Shown: one piece after another, positions 13,401 to 24,421 of the stretch | How positions within the stretch are numbered: position 1 is the stretch's first letter | Layout of the letters: each line of letters begins with the position of its first letter | From: Madurella fahalii | Taxonomy: Eukaryota; Ascomycota; Sordariomycetes; Sordariales | DNA length: 64,000 nt | NCBI GenBank assembly: GCA_029876055.1 | Contig: CM056876.1 | Coordinates: 2,542,001 to 2,606,000, forward strand | Direction of reading: 5' to 3' | The notes under the pieces: model-generated | Told to the model about the DNA's origin: nothing | What the model saw: the letters and a program-made list of their open reading frames with translations, nothing else | Databases searched by the model: none | Program-made: the position numbers and the translations under genes

Positions 13401-15136
13401 TTACACGACCCCCAGTTGCCAGGCGGATACTCGTTCTTTTGCGTGTATCTACATCTGTGGTCATTGTCACTGTTGACTCGGATGACTTGCTATTGGCATA
13501 GATTGAATTCTGACCCGTTGCTGGGCGCCCGTGTTGAGAAGTCGTCTTGACCCTCTAGGATACCCGGGAATCAGTAGAGGTTACAAGTCTTTAACGCACC
13601 TTTGCGGTAGGTTTCCTCGCCACCACGGGGTCGCCGCTGAACGGATTACACACTGGGCAACCGCCTTCATCCCGCCGCGGTGGGTCGTGGAACAAGAGAT
13701 TGATGACCAAAAATCGCGGCCCATCAGCTGCATGCTCCCCAGCCGCCAATGCCGATGTTGTGGACCAAGGCCCTCACGAGAGGTGACAGTAGTCGATCGG
13801 ACGATAGACGCTATGGCCACATCGGAGCAGAGCGACTTCTGCCTTGGTTGTCGTTGATCAGATCTAGAACGCCAACAGAGAGAGCTTAAGAGACAGTTCC
13901 GAACTCGGAAGAATATCACGGCTAGGAGACGGCGCAATCGCATATAGCAGGTGTCAGTGTTGTTAGATGGCAGATAGTGGCCGTACAGTTATGCGCATTG
14001 CAATGCTAAGCATGAGATTCGACCGCTTGGAGTCGTACCTCCTTCCCCCCGATCAGATGACGGGCGTCTTCGAACGCAACATATTCAGCTTCAGGGCGGT
14101 ACGGCAGAGAACACAGCTTCTGATTGCGTCACCTGTGAGCGTGGTCTCGGTTCTAAGGTGTTCCCGTGTCTCGAGACTTCAGCAGTGATTAGGTTTGCTT
14201 CGGCTCTTTCCCGGCGAGTCGTAACGTTGCTCGGCAGCGACGAACCCGCAAGAGGACTGGATCTGGCATGAATGATGCCGATTCCTGGACCGTCTTGCCA
14301 AAAGAACTGTCTGCTGTGCACAATCTGTAGCTGAAATGCGGTTGCATCTCATCGATTTGCCGCTCCCTGGACCGGGCATCCACGAGAGGATGACCTGAAC
14401 AGCCAAGGAGGCAAGACGGGCCGTCTAAATCTCGCCGTCTGTACCCGAAACACGACTCGGGATTATTGAACCTTTGAACATGTCGGTAGTACGGAGTAGT
14501 GATTTGCGTCCCGTCCCGACCCCAGACAATGGATTGAACGGGACACTCCGTAACCTTCGTACACTATTTCTCGTCCCCGCAGGGGGAAAGGCGGGGAACA
14601 AGGGGTGGGGCAAGAACCATGGCTCCCGTCATCGCCAAGCGATCCACTGCCTCGGGAAGAATGATGCCAATTGCCAACGTATGCCCATCGCCGTTGCGTA
14701 ACGTGATCCGGCGTTTCTTTTTTTCTTCCTGTCAGACAACTTCGCAATACTACGTACTGTACCTAGATACGACAGTTGTAGCTCCGGTTTCCCTGCTAAT
14801 CAGCTGTGATACGAGCAACAGAGAAAACGCTGGTTCAACTCGTTCTGTGAGGCAACCTTTGAATTCACGCAAACTTCATACGATCAGTCCGGGGAGTTGA
14901 GAGACGGAAACTGTTAGCTCCGGCCGAATTGCAGAAGCAAATAGCTTGCCTCGGTCGAGCGGCAACTCAGAAGAGGCACGAGGAGAGCGCCGTTTCGGGA
15001 CGTAACAAGGCAGGCCAAGGCCGAAGCGTTCCGTTTCACGATAGGGTCGATCGGACAGCTGAGGTCTCTGGGAAACCTTGGCTCTATTTACCCCCTTTCC
15101 TGTCGCCATCGCCAAGATACACGGGTCATACCAACA
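7412..15136. other. 7.7-kb stretch without a supportable gene
   Basis: Between the divergent starts of the copper-fist gene and ketopantoate reductase. Open frames of 60-220 codons occur on both strands, but none has a recognisable domain, consistent splice-linked extension or biased composition; they look like chance frames in GC-balanced DNA. There is no visible transposon end, no long repeat, and no AT enrichment of the kind left by repeat-induced point mutation. T-rich runs occur near 7930-7951 and 10208-10220. It may hold long promoters, a non-coding RNA or small genes I cannot recognise. Confidence 0.5.
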
Positions 15137-16445
15137 ATGAGTTTGCACAAGGCTCCAAAGCCCGGTGCGGATCCGGACAGGTTAGCATCATCACTAGGTA
15201 TGCAGGGACTGCGAAACTGACTTGAGAAAAAGGCCCATTAACATTGTCTTTGTCGGTGCCGGGGCAGTCGGGTGCTTCTATGCCTCGAGGTTACACCACG
15301 TACGCCTCTCAACTCCCGCAATCCTCTCGATGGTTCCAAGGCCTTACTAACCCTCCCAGCCAAACAACAACATCCACGTCTCCCTCATCGCCCGCTCCAA
15401 CTACAAGGCCATCGCCACCTCGGGCGTCAACCTTCAAACACACACGTTTGGCGACTACACGTTCCAGCCACACGCCGTCTTCCCCTCGGTAGCAGCCGCA
15501 GCCGCAAACCCAGGCCCCTCCAGCAGCGGTCCGCGAGACTGGGATTTCATCATCGTGACCACCAAGGCCCTGCCAGACATCTCGGACGACTCGGCTCTCA
15601 TCACCCCGCTAGTCGGCCCTAAGTCCGCCATTGTCCTCATCCAAAACGGCGTCGGCGTCGAGGAGCCCTACCGCACCCGCTTTCCCACCAACCCCATCAT
15701 CAGCGCCGTGACCGTCATCTCGGCCGAGCAGACCTCCCCAGGCACCGTCCGCCAGAACCGCTGGACCCGCATCCACCTCGGGCCCTACTCCAACTCTGCC
15801 TCCTTCTCCGCTTCGGACAGGGATCCCGGCGACGGAACCACGGGCGCCTTAACCGCCGCCGGGGGAATCCGGTCGGCAGCGAGCAGCTCACGACACGAGG
15901 CCGCCGCCAGCAGCGGTGACCCCGGAGCCCTGCAGCGCGCGGGGGCCGAGCGGGCCGCGCAGCTCGCCGACTGGTGGGGGCGGCTCGGGGGGATCCGGGA
16001 CGCGGAGGTGTGCGACGAGGTGGGGCTGCAGACGGTGCGGTGGCACAAGCTGTGCATCAACGCGGCGTTCAACCCGTCGGCGGTGCTCAGCGGCGGGCGG
16101 GGCAACGCCGAGATGGCGGCGGACCCGGAGCTGCGCGCGCACCTGGCCGGGGTGATGGGCGAGATCTGGGAGGCGGCGCCGCGGGTGCTGGGCCGCGGGT
16201 TCCCGGCCGACCTGGCCGGGCCCGAGCGGATCCTGAGGAGCACGGAGCGGAACGTGGGCAGCAAGCCGAGCATGCTGGTGGACTGGGAGGCCGGGAGGCC
16301 CATGGAGCTCGAGGTCATCCTGGGCAACCCCGTGCGCATCGCCCGCCGGAAGGGGGTGCAGTTGCCGAGGATGCAGACGCTTTATGCGCTGCTGAGGAGC
16401 ATGCAGGCGGTTAGGGATCGGAGGAGGGAGGGGGGGAAGTTGTAG
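15137..16445 (+). CDS. 2-dehydropantoate 2-reductase (ketopantoate reductase)
   Basis: Exons 15137-15180, 15233-15299 and 15360-16445 give 398 residues. The enzyme reduces ketopantoate to pantoate with NADPH in pantothenate/CoA synthesis. The N-terminal Rossmann motif VGAGAVG lies near residue 22; a VTTKALPD motif supplies the conserved lysine; the C-terminal all-helical domain holds WHKLCINAAFNP and the ELEVILGNP motif with the conserved Glu. The ATG at 15137 gives a short leader before the Rossmann strand. The final exon is extremely GC-rich, which also leaves long chance frames on other strands. The ApbA/PanE family contains paralogues of unproven substrate, so family is sure and exact substrate likely. 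Confidence 0.88.
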
Positions 16446-17084
16446 GGGGCCCTGAAACAGTGGCTCTCCGTGGTTGGATCTACGAGATTGGGTGGAGTAT
16501 ATAAGTCGGGAGCGTTGTTTTGGACTGTACAACACGTATCAATATACCATCGTCTACTTGTTTTATATCTGGAATCTGACCTTGACTTTTATTGAGAATG
16601 TAATAAAGGAAGCAGGTAATGGTGAAGGGCAGAAGAGGAAGGGGAAAAAAAGATGAAGAAGGGTGTCTGTCGATATTACCTATGGTATAGCAGGACGCTT
16701 CTGACAATCTTCAGAAACGTTCTGGTTAAGTTACCCACAGAATGTAGAATGTGATCTGAAAGAGGTTCAGTGTTGCAAATCATTAGTGATTACGATCATA
16801 AGGGCTGTTAGTGCCATGGTGACTGCGGTAAAATAAACGAGAAGTGTATTAATTACGTATCCGAAAGAGTGTCAATATAACATTGTGAGTTATGAAATGG
16901 CCGACCAGACACTATCCAGCCCATCCGTGGCTCGTAAGTTAGACGCGAGAAATACAGGTTCTTCAGCCACAACTATTGCCTACCCGACTTACCTTGTACT
17001 TTACTCCTCTCACAGCATCACCACTGTTCGTTAGAATCAGTGGACCCAAAGTGCCCTCCTCGTCTGCCAACGTCTTGCCATCGC
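16446..17084. other. Convergent intergenic region, AT-rich
   Basis: Separates the 3' ends of ketopantoate reductase and the minus-strand hypothetical gene. I see no coding signal. Confidence 0.5.
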
Positions 17085-18155
17085 TTAGCCAAGATACACT
17101 TCAAACTTCTGCGCGCCGTCAGTGCAACGAGTAAAACCCAGCTTCTGCACTCTGTAGCCATTGCCCGGCCGGCCATCGTTTCTGTCAGTATCGTGCTTGA
17201 GGAGACCGCTAACAACCTTGAGAACCTCGGAGGCCATGCCATAATCGGTATCCTGGGCCGCCACAGTCTGGGACATCGCAGTCCGATACTTATCGGTGCT
17301 TGTAGTGCCGGCAGTGCCATATTGGTTAGTACTGCTGGTGATTCTGTTGTCAGGGGAGGATGAGGCTGCATATTCCCGCCCTGGATTCGCTCCCGTAAGG
17401 GGCAAGCTAGAGTTCTGGTTGCACTGTTGGCGGTTCAGGTTCTCGACAGACTGGAGCGTATTGAGGTCAATACCGTTGCATAAGGGTTCGAGCATGTCGA
17501 GTTCCTCATACCCCGTTCCTGTGAAAATCCAGTCAGATCCAGAGTCATAGGCGGTGTTCGGACCTTCACTACACGGGTTTGCGTCATTTTTCCAGTGGTC
17601 ATTGTTGCCACCGTTGGCGGTGAACAAGGGGTCGGGCGCCGAATCGTTCGGAGGTGGGAGGGTCCAGTCATATGCAAAGCACTCAAGGCCATTGTCAGCA
17701 GACTGCTCCATGTCTACGTAGCTGCCGCCGCTGCCGGGACTAGGGAATATGGAGGCAAACCCTTCCAGGGGCTGATTCTGGTTCTCGTACTCGTACACAC
17801 CAAGCGCTTCTATGGTATTTGTACCACCCGCCAAAGTCATGGCAGGCCCCTGTTCTTGCGAGATGGGTAAATCAGAACCAGGCTGGAGTCCAGTTTGGGA
17901 TCCGGATTCGCCATCGCCCTGTAGGAGAGTTGTCAGCAACTCTGCAAAACCGATAGGGGTTGAAGGGGGAGCAGGAGGGACGGGTATATTGTAGTCCGTA
18001 TCGACGAGTAGCTGAGATGGTTTGGGGGTGGGCTGGCTTCTGCAAGGCTGCTGCTCTTGTATGATTGAAGGCTGATAGTCGGACATATTCTCAGTGTTCC
18101 TAACATCCAAGAAAAAAGAATCAACGGTTTCCTGAAGGACAGCCACAGATGCCAT
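17085..18155 (-). CDS. Hypothetical Ser/Asn/Gln-rich acidic protein
   Basis: A single 356-codon open frame on the minus strand, starting MASVAVLQE and ending with a Lys/Arg-containing tail. I do not recognise a domain. The middle part is rich in Asn, Gln, Ser, Gly and Asp and has scattered aromatic residues (for example DWTLPPP, GYEELDMLEPL), a composition often seen in acidic activation domains or disordered regions. There is no signal peptide or membrane segment. The open frame is long for this moderately AT-rich neighbourhood, which is the main argument that it is real; an unrecognised intron or further exon cannot be excluded. Confidence 0.5.
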   Translation of the reverse strand: MASVAVLQETVDSFFLDVRNTENMSDYQPSIIQEQQPCRSQPTPKPSQLLVDTDYNIPVPPAPPSTPIGFAELLTTLLQGDGESGSQTGLQPGSDLPISQEQGPAMTLAGGTNTIEALGVYEYENQNQPLEGFASIFPSPGSGGSYVDMEQSADNGLECFAYDWTLPPPNDSAPDPLFTANGGNNDHWKNDANPCSEGPNTAYDSGSDWIFTGTGYEELDMLEPLCNGIDLNTLQSVENLNRQQCNQNSSLPLTGANPGREYAASSSPDNRITSSTNQYGTAGTTSTDKYRTAMSQTVAAQDTDYGMASEVLKVVSGLLKHDTDRNDGRPGNGYRVQKLGFTRCTDGAQKFEVYLG

Positions 18156-19318
18156 AGTTTCTGGAGCGGAGTTCGATCTCGGGAATCCTACAAAGGGTGA
18201 GCTAAGTGTAAGTGGAAAAGCTTGAACCTAGCCTGTTTTTGTCTGAAACTTCAGCTTCGTCTTAGGTAGCAAAACTGAATCCCAGACGTATGAGTGACGT
18301 TGCTCGAAGAACTCTCGGTGACAGTAGCAAGAACAGGACCGAGTTTATGGGAGTCGAGGGCCGTTTGTATAGGCTCTGGACAAACAAAGAGTAGCCCTGA
18401 ACCTCGAAACGCCAGTTCCTGGCTGGAAGGGAAGACAAAGGCTTAGTGTGGATGTGAAAGAACACTGTGGGCTAAGAATGCCCATTGTTTTCAGAAAAGA
18501 GCGCCGCGCCGCATGAATAAGGACATGGTACAACTGAGCTTTTACATCCAACCCGCGGGTTCATTCATAATGAGAACAATGCTCCCTCGTATCTTCGGAT
18601 GACTCCTTCAGGAGGTGAAGACAAAGCCAATACCGGGAGAGAAATCGAAGATCAAACTTCGCCGCGCAGGGCCTCTCGGTGACAGGGGTTTCAGCAGTTA
18701 CGAAGATGACCGCGCTATAACAAAGATCAAATCATAGGCACCATTTGAGGCCATGCATAGTTCGACTGCCGGATTAAGAACTGGGGACATTGTACATTAA
18801 TCCAACTCATCACCCGTCAATAGTGTGTTAGGTCAGGCGCACAGGGTAAGGCAGTAATACCCCCTATTGGTGTTGGACTCGAGTCTATGTTACGCAAGGG
18901 AAGAAACCGTGTAAGTGGTTGGGGTTAGGGTTTAGCATCTGGGCGTAGTCTACTGCAACTTCGTTGTCGTCATCTGCTCCTCCGTCATGGGTTTAACCTT
19001 TCCCAAATACTGCCCGCGGCCTGGGATTCGTATCGTCAGCCAAGCTACGAACAAAGGTGCTTTTTGAGGGCTGCGAAGCAGTTTGGAATTTTCGTTATGG
19101 TGGACCGACGACGTCATGCATATCGTGTCATCCCACCCTTTGCCCAGAACCAAGTATCCGGAGTCGACGCCGCCGGTGGAATACGCTGCTATGAAGTAGA
19201 ATGCGCCCATGGATCTTTTAAGTAACTAATAACGCAGTTTGTAGACTGGATTACATAGCAAGCCGTCAAATTGTTGAATCCTACACTAGCACTCACACGC
19301 ATCTTGAACAACATCACC
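18156..19318. other. Divergent intergenic region between hypothetical gene and alcohol dehydrogenase
   Basis: Contains the presumed promoters of both genes. A short telomere-like stretch (GGGGTTAGGGTTTAG) sits near 18921-18935. No coding frame is convincing. Confidence 0.5.
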
Positions 19319-20453
19319 ATGGGCTACCCAGACACTTTCGAGGGCTTCTGCGTCGACTCACCCAAGACTTGGAATACCTACCGCAGGACCGAGCTCAAGC
19401 CGAAGCCGTTCGAGGACCACGATGTCGATGTCGAGATCGAATGCTGCGGCGTGTGCGGGTCAGACGTACACACCGTCACGGGCGGCTGGGGCGAGTTTGA
19501 GGGCCCGCTCTGCGTAGGCCACGAGGTGGTTGGCAAGGCCGTTAATGTTGGAAAAGAAGTTAAGAGCATCCAGAAGGGAGACCGCGTCGGAGTTGGCGCG
19601 CAGGTGTGGTCTTGTCTCAAATGCGATGTCTGCAAGAGCAAGAACGAGAATTACTGCCCCCACCTTGTTGGTACGTCTGGCGTCGAGGGGTCTCATTTCG
19701 CTTTTAGACTAACACTCAGGGCCAGACACGTACAACGCAAAGTACCAAGATGGCAGCACCGCGCACGGTGGGTGGGCCAACTACATCCGCGCGCACGAGT
19801 ATTTTGTCTTCCGCATCCCGGACGCGCTGCCCTCGCACGAAGCCGCGCCTCTCCTCTGCGCGGGCTTGACGACTTACTCGCCGCTCGTACGCGCCGGCGT
19901 GGAGCCGGGTAAATCGGTGGCCGTCGTCGGCATCGGCGGACTGGGCCACCTGGCCCTACAGTGGTCGCGGGCTCTCGGCGCCGAGACGTACGCGCTGACG
20001 CACTCGCCGCACAAGGCCGACGACGCCAAGAAGCTGGGTGCAAAGGAAGTCGTTGTGACGACCGAGAAGGGTTGGGCAGACCAGTACAAGTTCAAGTTCG
20101 ACATGATCCTCAACTGCTCCGACATGACCCAGGAGTTTGACATGGCAACCTATATGGGCTGCTTGAAGGTGGGAGGCCAGTTCCACATGGTCGGGCTGCC
20201 GGACCACCCGCTGCCGGAGATGAAGGCGTTTGACTTTGTCGGGAACGCGGCCAAGCTGACCGGGAGTCACTTGGGCAATCACCAGGAGATGGAGGCGATG
20301 CTGCAGCTGGCGGCCGAGAAGGGGGTGAAGCCGTTGGTGGAGACGTTGCAGCTTTCTGAGGAGGGATGCAAGGAAGCTGTCGAAAGGGTGAAGGACAACA
20401 AGGTACACTACAGAGTCACGCTGACCGGATTTGATAAGGCGTTTGAGCGGTAG
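19319..20453 (+). CDS. Zinc-dependent alcohol dehydrogenase, Adh6/Adh7 (cinnamyl alcohol) type
   Basis: Exons 19319-19670 and 19720-20453 encode 361 residues, the standard length for the family. Catalytic-zinc motif CCGVCGSDVHT, GHEVVG, and the structural-zinc Cys set (CLKCDVCKSKNENYC) are intact. The Rossmann fold shows GIGGLGHLALQ. This class is cytosolic, NADP(H)-dependent and reduces aliphatic and aromatic aldehydes such as cinnamaldehyde or furfural. The ATG at 19319 is preceded by CACC and starts MGYPDTFEGF, as in relatives; the frame is open further upstream but without another ATG. Cofactor preference is inferred from the family. Confidence 0.93.
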
Positions 20454-21409
20454 AGGTCATCGGTGGCCTCGAAAGATGGAGTTTGGCGCAATGAAAGGTG
20501 GAGCAGGAATCGTGGTATTTGATGTGGAACTTGATTCTGGTTTCCGTTGTTACTATAGACTCACAACTGCGTGTCAAGGGGGAAAATGATGCCATCTTCG
20601 GGTGGTTCTCAAGCGGTGGTGGTAGCCTATATTATTGGCCAATGGATACCTAGGCTTTCGGACCCACTATTTCTCATCGTTGCACAACCCCGCAGTGCCG
20701 ATGCCGGCCGTTGGCGGGGAGCTGGGCTGTGCTGCTGTGACTGCACGGGTTTGTGATTGAACCAAGTGAATCTGAATGCAAGTCGCATCCTAATACAATT
20801 TGCCGTTTTAGTACAAATGCCACCAGCATACCGACCTCTGGTCGCTCTATAATGGTAGTTCCAAGCCCGGCCTGTCTTGCCATCGATCGAAAACAGCGTC
20901 CCACAAAGCTAAGAACAGATTTTTTTGGGTTGCACCCGACTTACAGCCTCGCAAAACAGAGCATCAACTGCGTCGTATGATCATTGGTGGGCACCGAACA
21001 CTACTTTTACCTCTAGTGTAGCACCGCGCGCCTCGAGCCGTGGGTCTGGCCGCGTCCCCAGCGGCACGGATTAGCGCGATCTGCTTGGGGGGACCCTAGC
21101 TTCTGCACTTAGAGCGGTTGAGCCTTCTGACGACACCCACCCGCTGTGCCCTTCCTCTGCTTTTATTAAACTGCATTGTGCGCGTTTCCACGCTCTGTGA
21201 ACTCGACCCATCTCTTAGCCTTTCAACGCCTCCCCTAGCCCAGCCGCTGGAAGCGTCCCAATGTATTGATTGTACCAATTTTTTTATTGCTCTCACAAGT
21301 CGAATGTGGACACTGTGGTGATTGTCTGTTTTGGGCTCGCGACGCGAGATCGAATGAGGCGGCGCGAGACGCGCTGCGTCGTAGATACCGAGAACAAGCG
21401 ACCGCCGAC
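20454..21409. other. Intergenic region
   Basis: Holds the 3' end of the alcohol dehydrogenase transcript and the leader of the Ser/Pro-rich gene. No coding signal is evident. Confidence 0.5.
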
Positions 21410-23616
21410 ATGGACCATCTGTCGAGAATGTCGGATGTGGGACGAGAGTTTGACGTTGCGGTAGCTGATGCCGAGAGCAGCAGAGGTGCAAGTGGGCCGA
21501 GCAGAGAAATCCGATCGCCCGCGCCGAAAACGCGGTCCTTGTCTGACGGAGGAGGCACACCGGGGAAGCTGTCCCCATCTCCGCACATTGTCGAGGCGGC
21601 GCGCCGCCAGTCAAAGGACGACATCGCTATCCGCGACAAGGAACACGAAGTCTCTTCCTCGCTTCCCTCCACCCCGATCCGCGCGGGCTTCCCGATCCGA
21701 GGCCTCTCGCTGCAGATGCCCCAGCGCGACTCGGCAGCGTCGCCCGCGCAACAGAGCGGCTACGTCAGGCCGGCCCCGCTCTCGCCAAAGCTCGACCATT
21801 CGCACATCTACGCTTCGCCCACAAACATCCTGCCGCGTCGATCGCGCGGTCTGGATTTTTCTCGCGCCGCCACGAGTCTACACCACTCCACTCTTGCCGA
21901 TCCAGCATCGCCCGACTCCTCGCCCACCATCGGCTCGCGTGCCATGAACATTCCCGGCCGTCGGGGTGCCGAGTACGGGACCGCCGAGCAGACGTCCACT
22001 TCGCTCTGGTCAATGATGGGCAATCAGGAGCGCATGCACATATCCAGCTCGGTGGGCAGCACAAGCCATGCGCTGTCCGACCTGTCCTCCAGCTCAGACG
22101 ACGACGACTTCATGGACGAGGACATGGACGAGGCCTACGTGACGACCCCGCAGGTGCCGAGAATGGGGATGCCGGGCGGTAGCGGTGCCGTGACGGGCAC
22201 GCCGTGGATGCCCGGATCGCCCGCGGCGAACAGCCTCTTGAGCTTCCAGCAGCGCCAACGCCAGCGTAAACAGACCAAGAAGAAAGCTCGCGGGCCGTTC
22301 GGCCTCGGATTCCATTCGCCCGCCGCACCCGGTGTCCTGCCGAGATCCCCGCCAAACAACCTCGTCGGGCCAAAGGACCTGTCCCTCCCGCACGCACGGC
22401 GGGAGAGCATCAGCTGGGCCGCTAACCAGCTGCACATTTCCGGCAACGAAAGCGACGACAGCGTAAACAGGCCGCTCGATGGTGTTGACAGCCCGTCTCG
22501 CCCGAGCGTCGTTAGACGCGCAGTCACGCGACGGGGGAACTTGCTGGTACGTGAGCTCAACCCGGCACGCATAGCTAATCTGCTTACATGTTGCTATAGC
22601 CCAAGACAAAAGGCTTTGCGCGCATCCGCGCCGCTCTCGCCGAAGAGTGTGCGCCCGTCGAGGCCGAGTTCCGCCGGGAAGCCGAGGTAGTCCGGCAGGT
22701 TCGAGAGAGCGACATGGACCTTGAACCACGACAGCTGCCGCCTCACTCAGCGGCAACGACAGCGCTGTCGAGCCCCAACCTCGCAACACACGACAGCCTC
22801 GACGAAATCTCCGAGGACCTCATGATCATGGACCCCAGCGGCAGCGCCCTCGGCCTCGCGGGCACGTTTAAGCAGCAAGCCCTGAAGAACTCTAAGGGCA
22901 AAGTCTTCTGGGACACCTTCTCAGAAAGCAGCAGCTCCGGAGCGGCCCCGCGCGTCACCCCTCCGCCGCCTTCCTTCAATCTGGCGCGCGCCTCGTCATC
23001 GGGCCTCAGCTTAGAAGACGTAAGCATGGGCTCCCCATCGGCGAGCTCCAACGGCGGCGGCATCAGCCAGAACCCGTTTGTCATCCCGCAGACCACGGCG
23101 AGCAGCTCCGGTAACGGCACCCCCCAACCGGCCGGCGCTACCGCCGCAGGCCAAAGCGGCGGCGGCAGCAACAACAGCAGCAATGGCGGGTACAACGCGA
23201 CGGTACCGGTGCCGGGCCAGCACCACCACCACCACCATCAACCCCCCAGCGCGGCCGAGATCACGCGGCGCATCAACAGCAAGCGCCGCCGCGACGACGA
23301 TCTCGACCCCGTCAGCATCAAGCGCCGCGCCGTCAGCCCGGGCATGAGCGTGCACAACTCGCCCATCCTGCAGTCTCCCCTGCAACGAGACATGGCGCCT
23401 TGGGGCCCCAACGGGACCGGGTCATCCAGGCCGGGGAGTGTTGGGGGTGACGGGATCGGCAAGGCGGGAGGGGGGAGTGGAAGCGGCGCGCCGAGCGAGA
23501 GTGGGAGCGGGAGTAGTAGTGGCGGCCGGCATTTGGGGGGTGGCGGGAAGGGGAGGGTTGGGTTCCAGGGCATGGTGGATACTAATGACGGGATTACGAA
23601 ATTGAGCATTGAGTGA
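21410..23616 (+). CDS. Conserved-looking Ser/Pro-rich nuclear-type protein, function unknown
   Basis: Exons 21410-22546 and 22600-23616 join in phase 0 to 717 residues. I do not recognise an annotated domain. Spanning the intron is the block most likely to be a folded core: GNLLPKTKGFARIRAALAEE followed by a charged helix. Before it lie many Ser-Pro and Thr-Pro sites, an acidic run (SSSDDDDFMDEDMDE) and a basic patch (QRQRKQTKKK). After it come long Gly/Ser runs, a His6 stretch, and a basic KRRRDDD/IKRR segment that could be a nuclear signal. Many S/T-P sites would suit a cyclin-kinase substrate, but this is inference. The ATG at 21410 is chosen because the frame upstream has no other ATG in phase. 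Confidence 0.75.
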
Positions 23617-23666
23617 GTGGGGAGTGATGGGGATTTCTCGATGATGGGGGAGAGGGGGAGCAGGAA

Positions 23667-23682
23667 GGGGGGGGGGGGGGGG
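23667..23682. repeat. G16 homopolymer
   Basis: An uninterrupted run of 16 G just downstream of the stop codon of the Ser/Pro-rich gene, probably in its 3' untranslated region. Confidence 0.9.
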
Positions 23683-24301
23683 TGAAGGGGGTTATCCTTA
23701 CATTGGCGGAGACGGCGTGCTACGATACGGGCTCTGGCTTACACGAACGGCGTTTTGCACATTGACGGCTGGTTTATAGGTGCAGGGGCCCGGTGGGTTT
23801 GGGCATCGCAATCAACGGAACGGACTTGGATTGGACTGGACTGGGCTTGGCTGGGCACGGCGAACGGGACGGGGCGCATTAACAGCATTGGGGTAACGTC
23901 CATCTTTAAAAAGGCAGACGGCGCATTTGGCATTTTATCTGGGTCCTGGTTTTCGTCTTAGCATTGGGTCTTGACTTTAGAGAGATAATCCCGAGGGGGG
24001 TTTTCCCTAAGTAGATCAATCGGTTCGTAGGATCAGGGCTTGGAGTATCACTCTCAGCAACAACAACAGCAATACCCAGCGAGATAGGATATAATCTCAG
24101 CCGTATCGCTACCATCTCTGCTCAAACAAAGGCAGTCTGTCTAATGGATTGACGGCGATCCTTCCAGCCGGTTCGCTCGCTCGCTTTTTAGGCCGCACAT
24201 GTTACGCGCAACTAGTCCCCCCTCTCCGCCTCCATATGTCTCATCCAAGAATAAAACACGGGGATATTTCCTCCTCCCACTTGGCCCTTTTTTCTCCTTT
24301 G

Positions 24302-24386
24302 TCCCTTTTCTCCTTTCTCCCTTTCTCCATTCCCCCCTTTCCCTCTTTCCCCCTATCCCCCTCTCCCTCTCTCCCTCCCCTCTCCC
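24302..24386. repeat. Polypyrimidine/polypurine tract
   Basis: About 85 nt of C and T on the plus strand with only two A interruptions. It lies just downstream of the stop codon of the minus-strand roadblock-like gene, so its transcript would carry a purine-rich 3' region. Such mirror-type tracts can adopt triplex DNA; that is only a possibility here. Confidence 0.85.
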
Positions 24387-24421
24387 CGCGCCAAGTCCGT
24401 CGTCGGCTCTGCTTCTCCACC

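Larger units (their letters stand above)
23617..24421. other. Convergent intergenic region with G16 run and pyrimidine tract
   Basis: Between the 3' ends of the Ser/Pro-rich gene and the roadblock-like gene. Contains a 16-G homopolymer (23667-23682) and an almost pure pyrimidine tract (24302-24386). No coding signal. Confidence 0.55.

Noticed and set aside
15785..16535. Long minus-strand frames opposite ketopantoate reductase
   Set aside because: Mirror frames caused by very high GC at third codon positions of the real gene.
18921..18935. Telomere-like GGGGTTAGGGTTTAG; similar CCCCTAACCCTAAG near 46218
   Set aside because: Only about two units each and both lie inside ordinary intergenic DNA, so these are short telobox-like motifs at most, not telomere ends.
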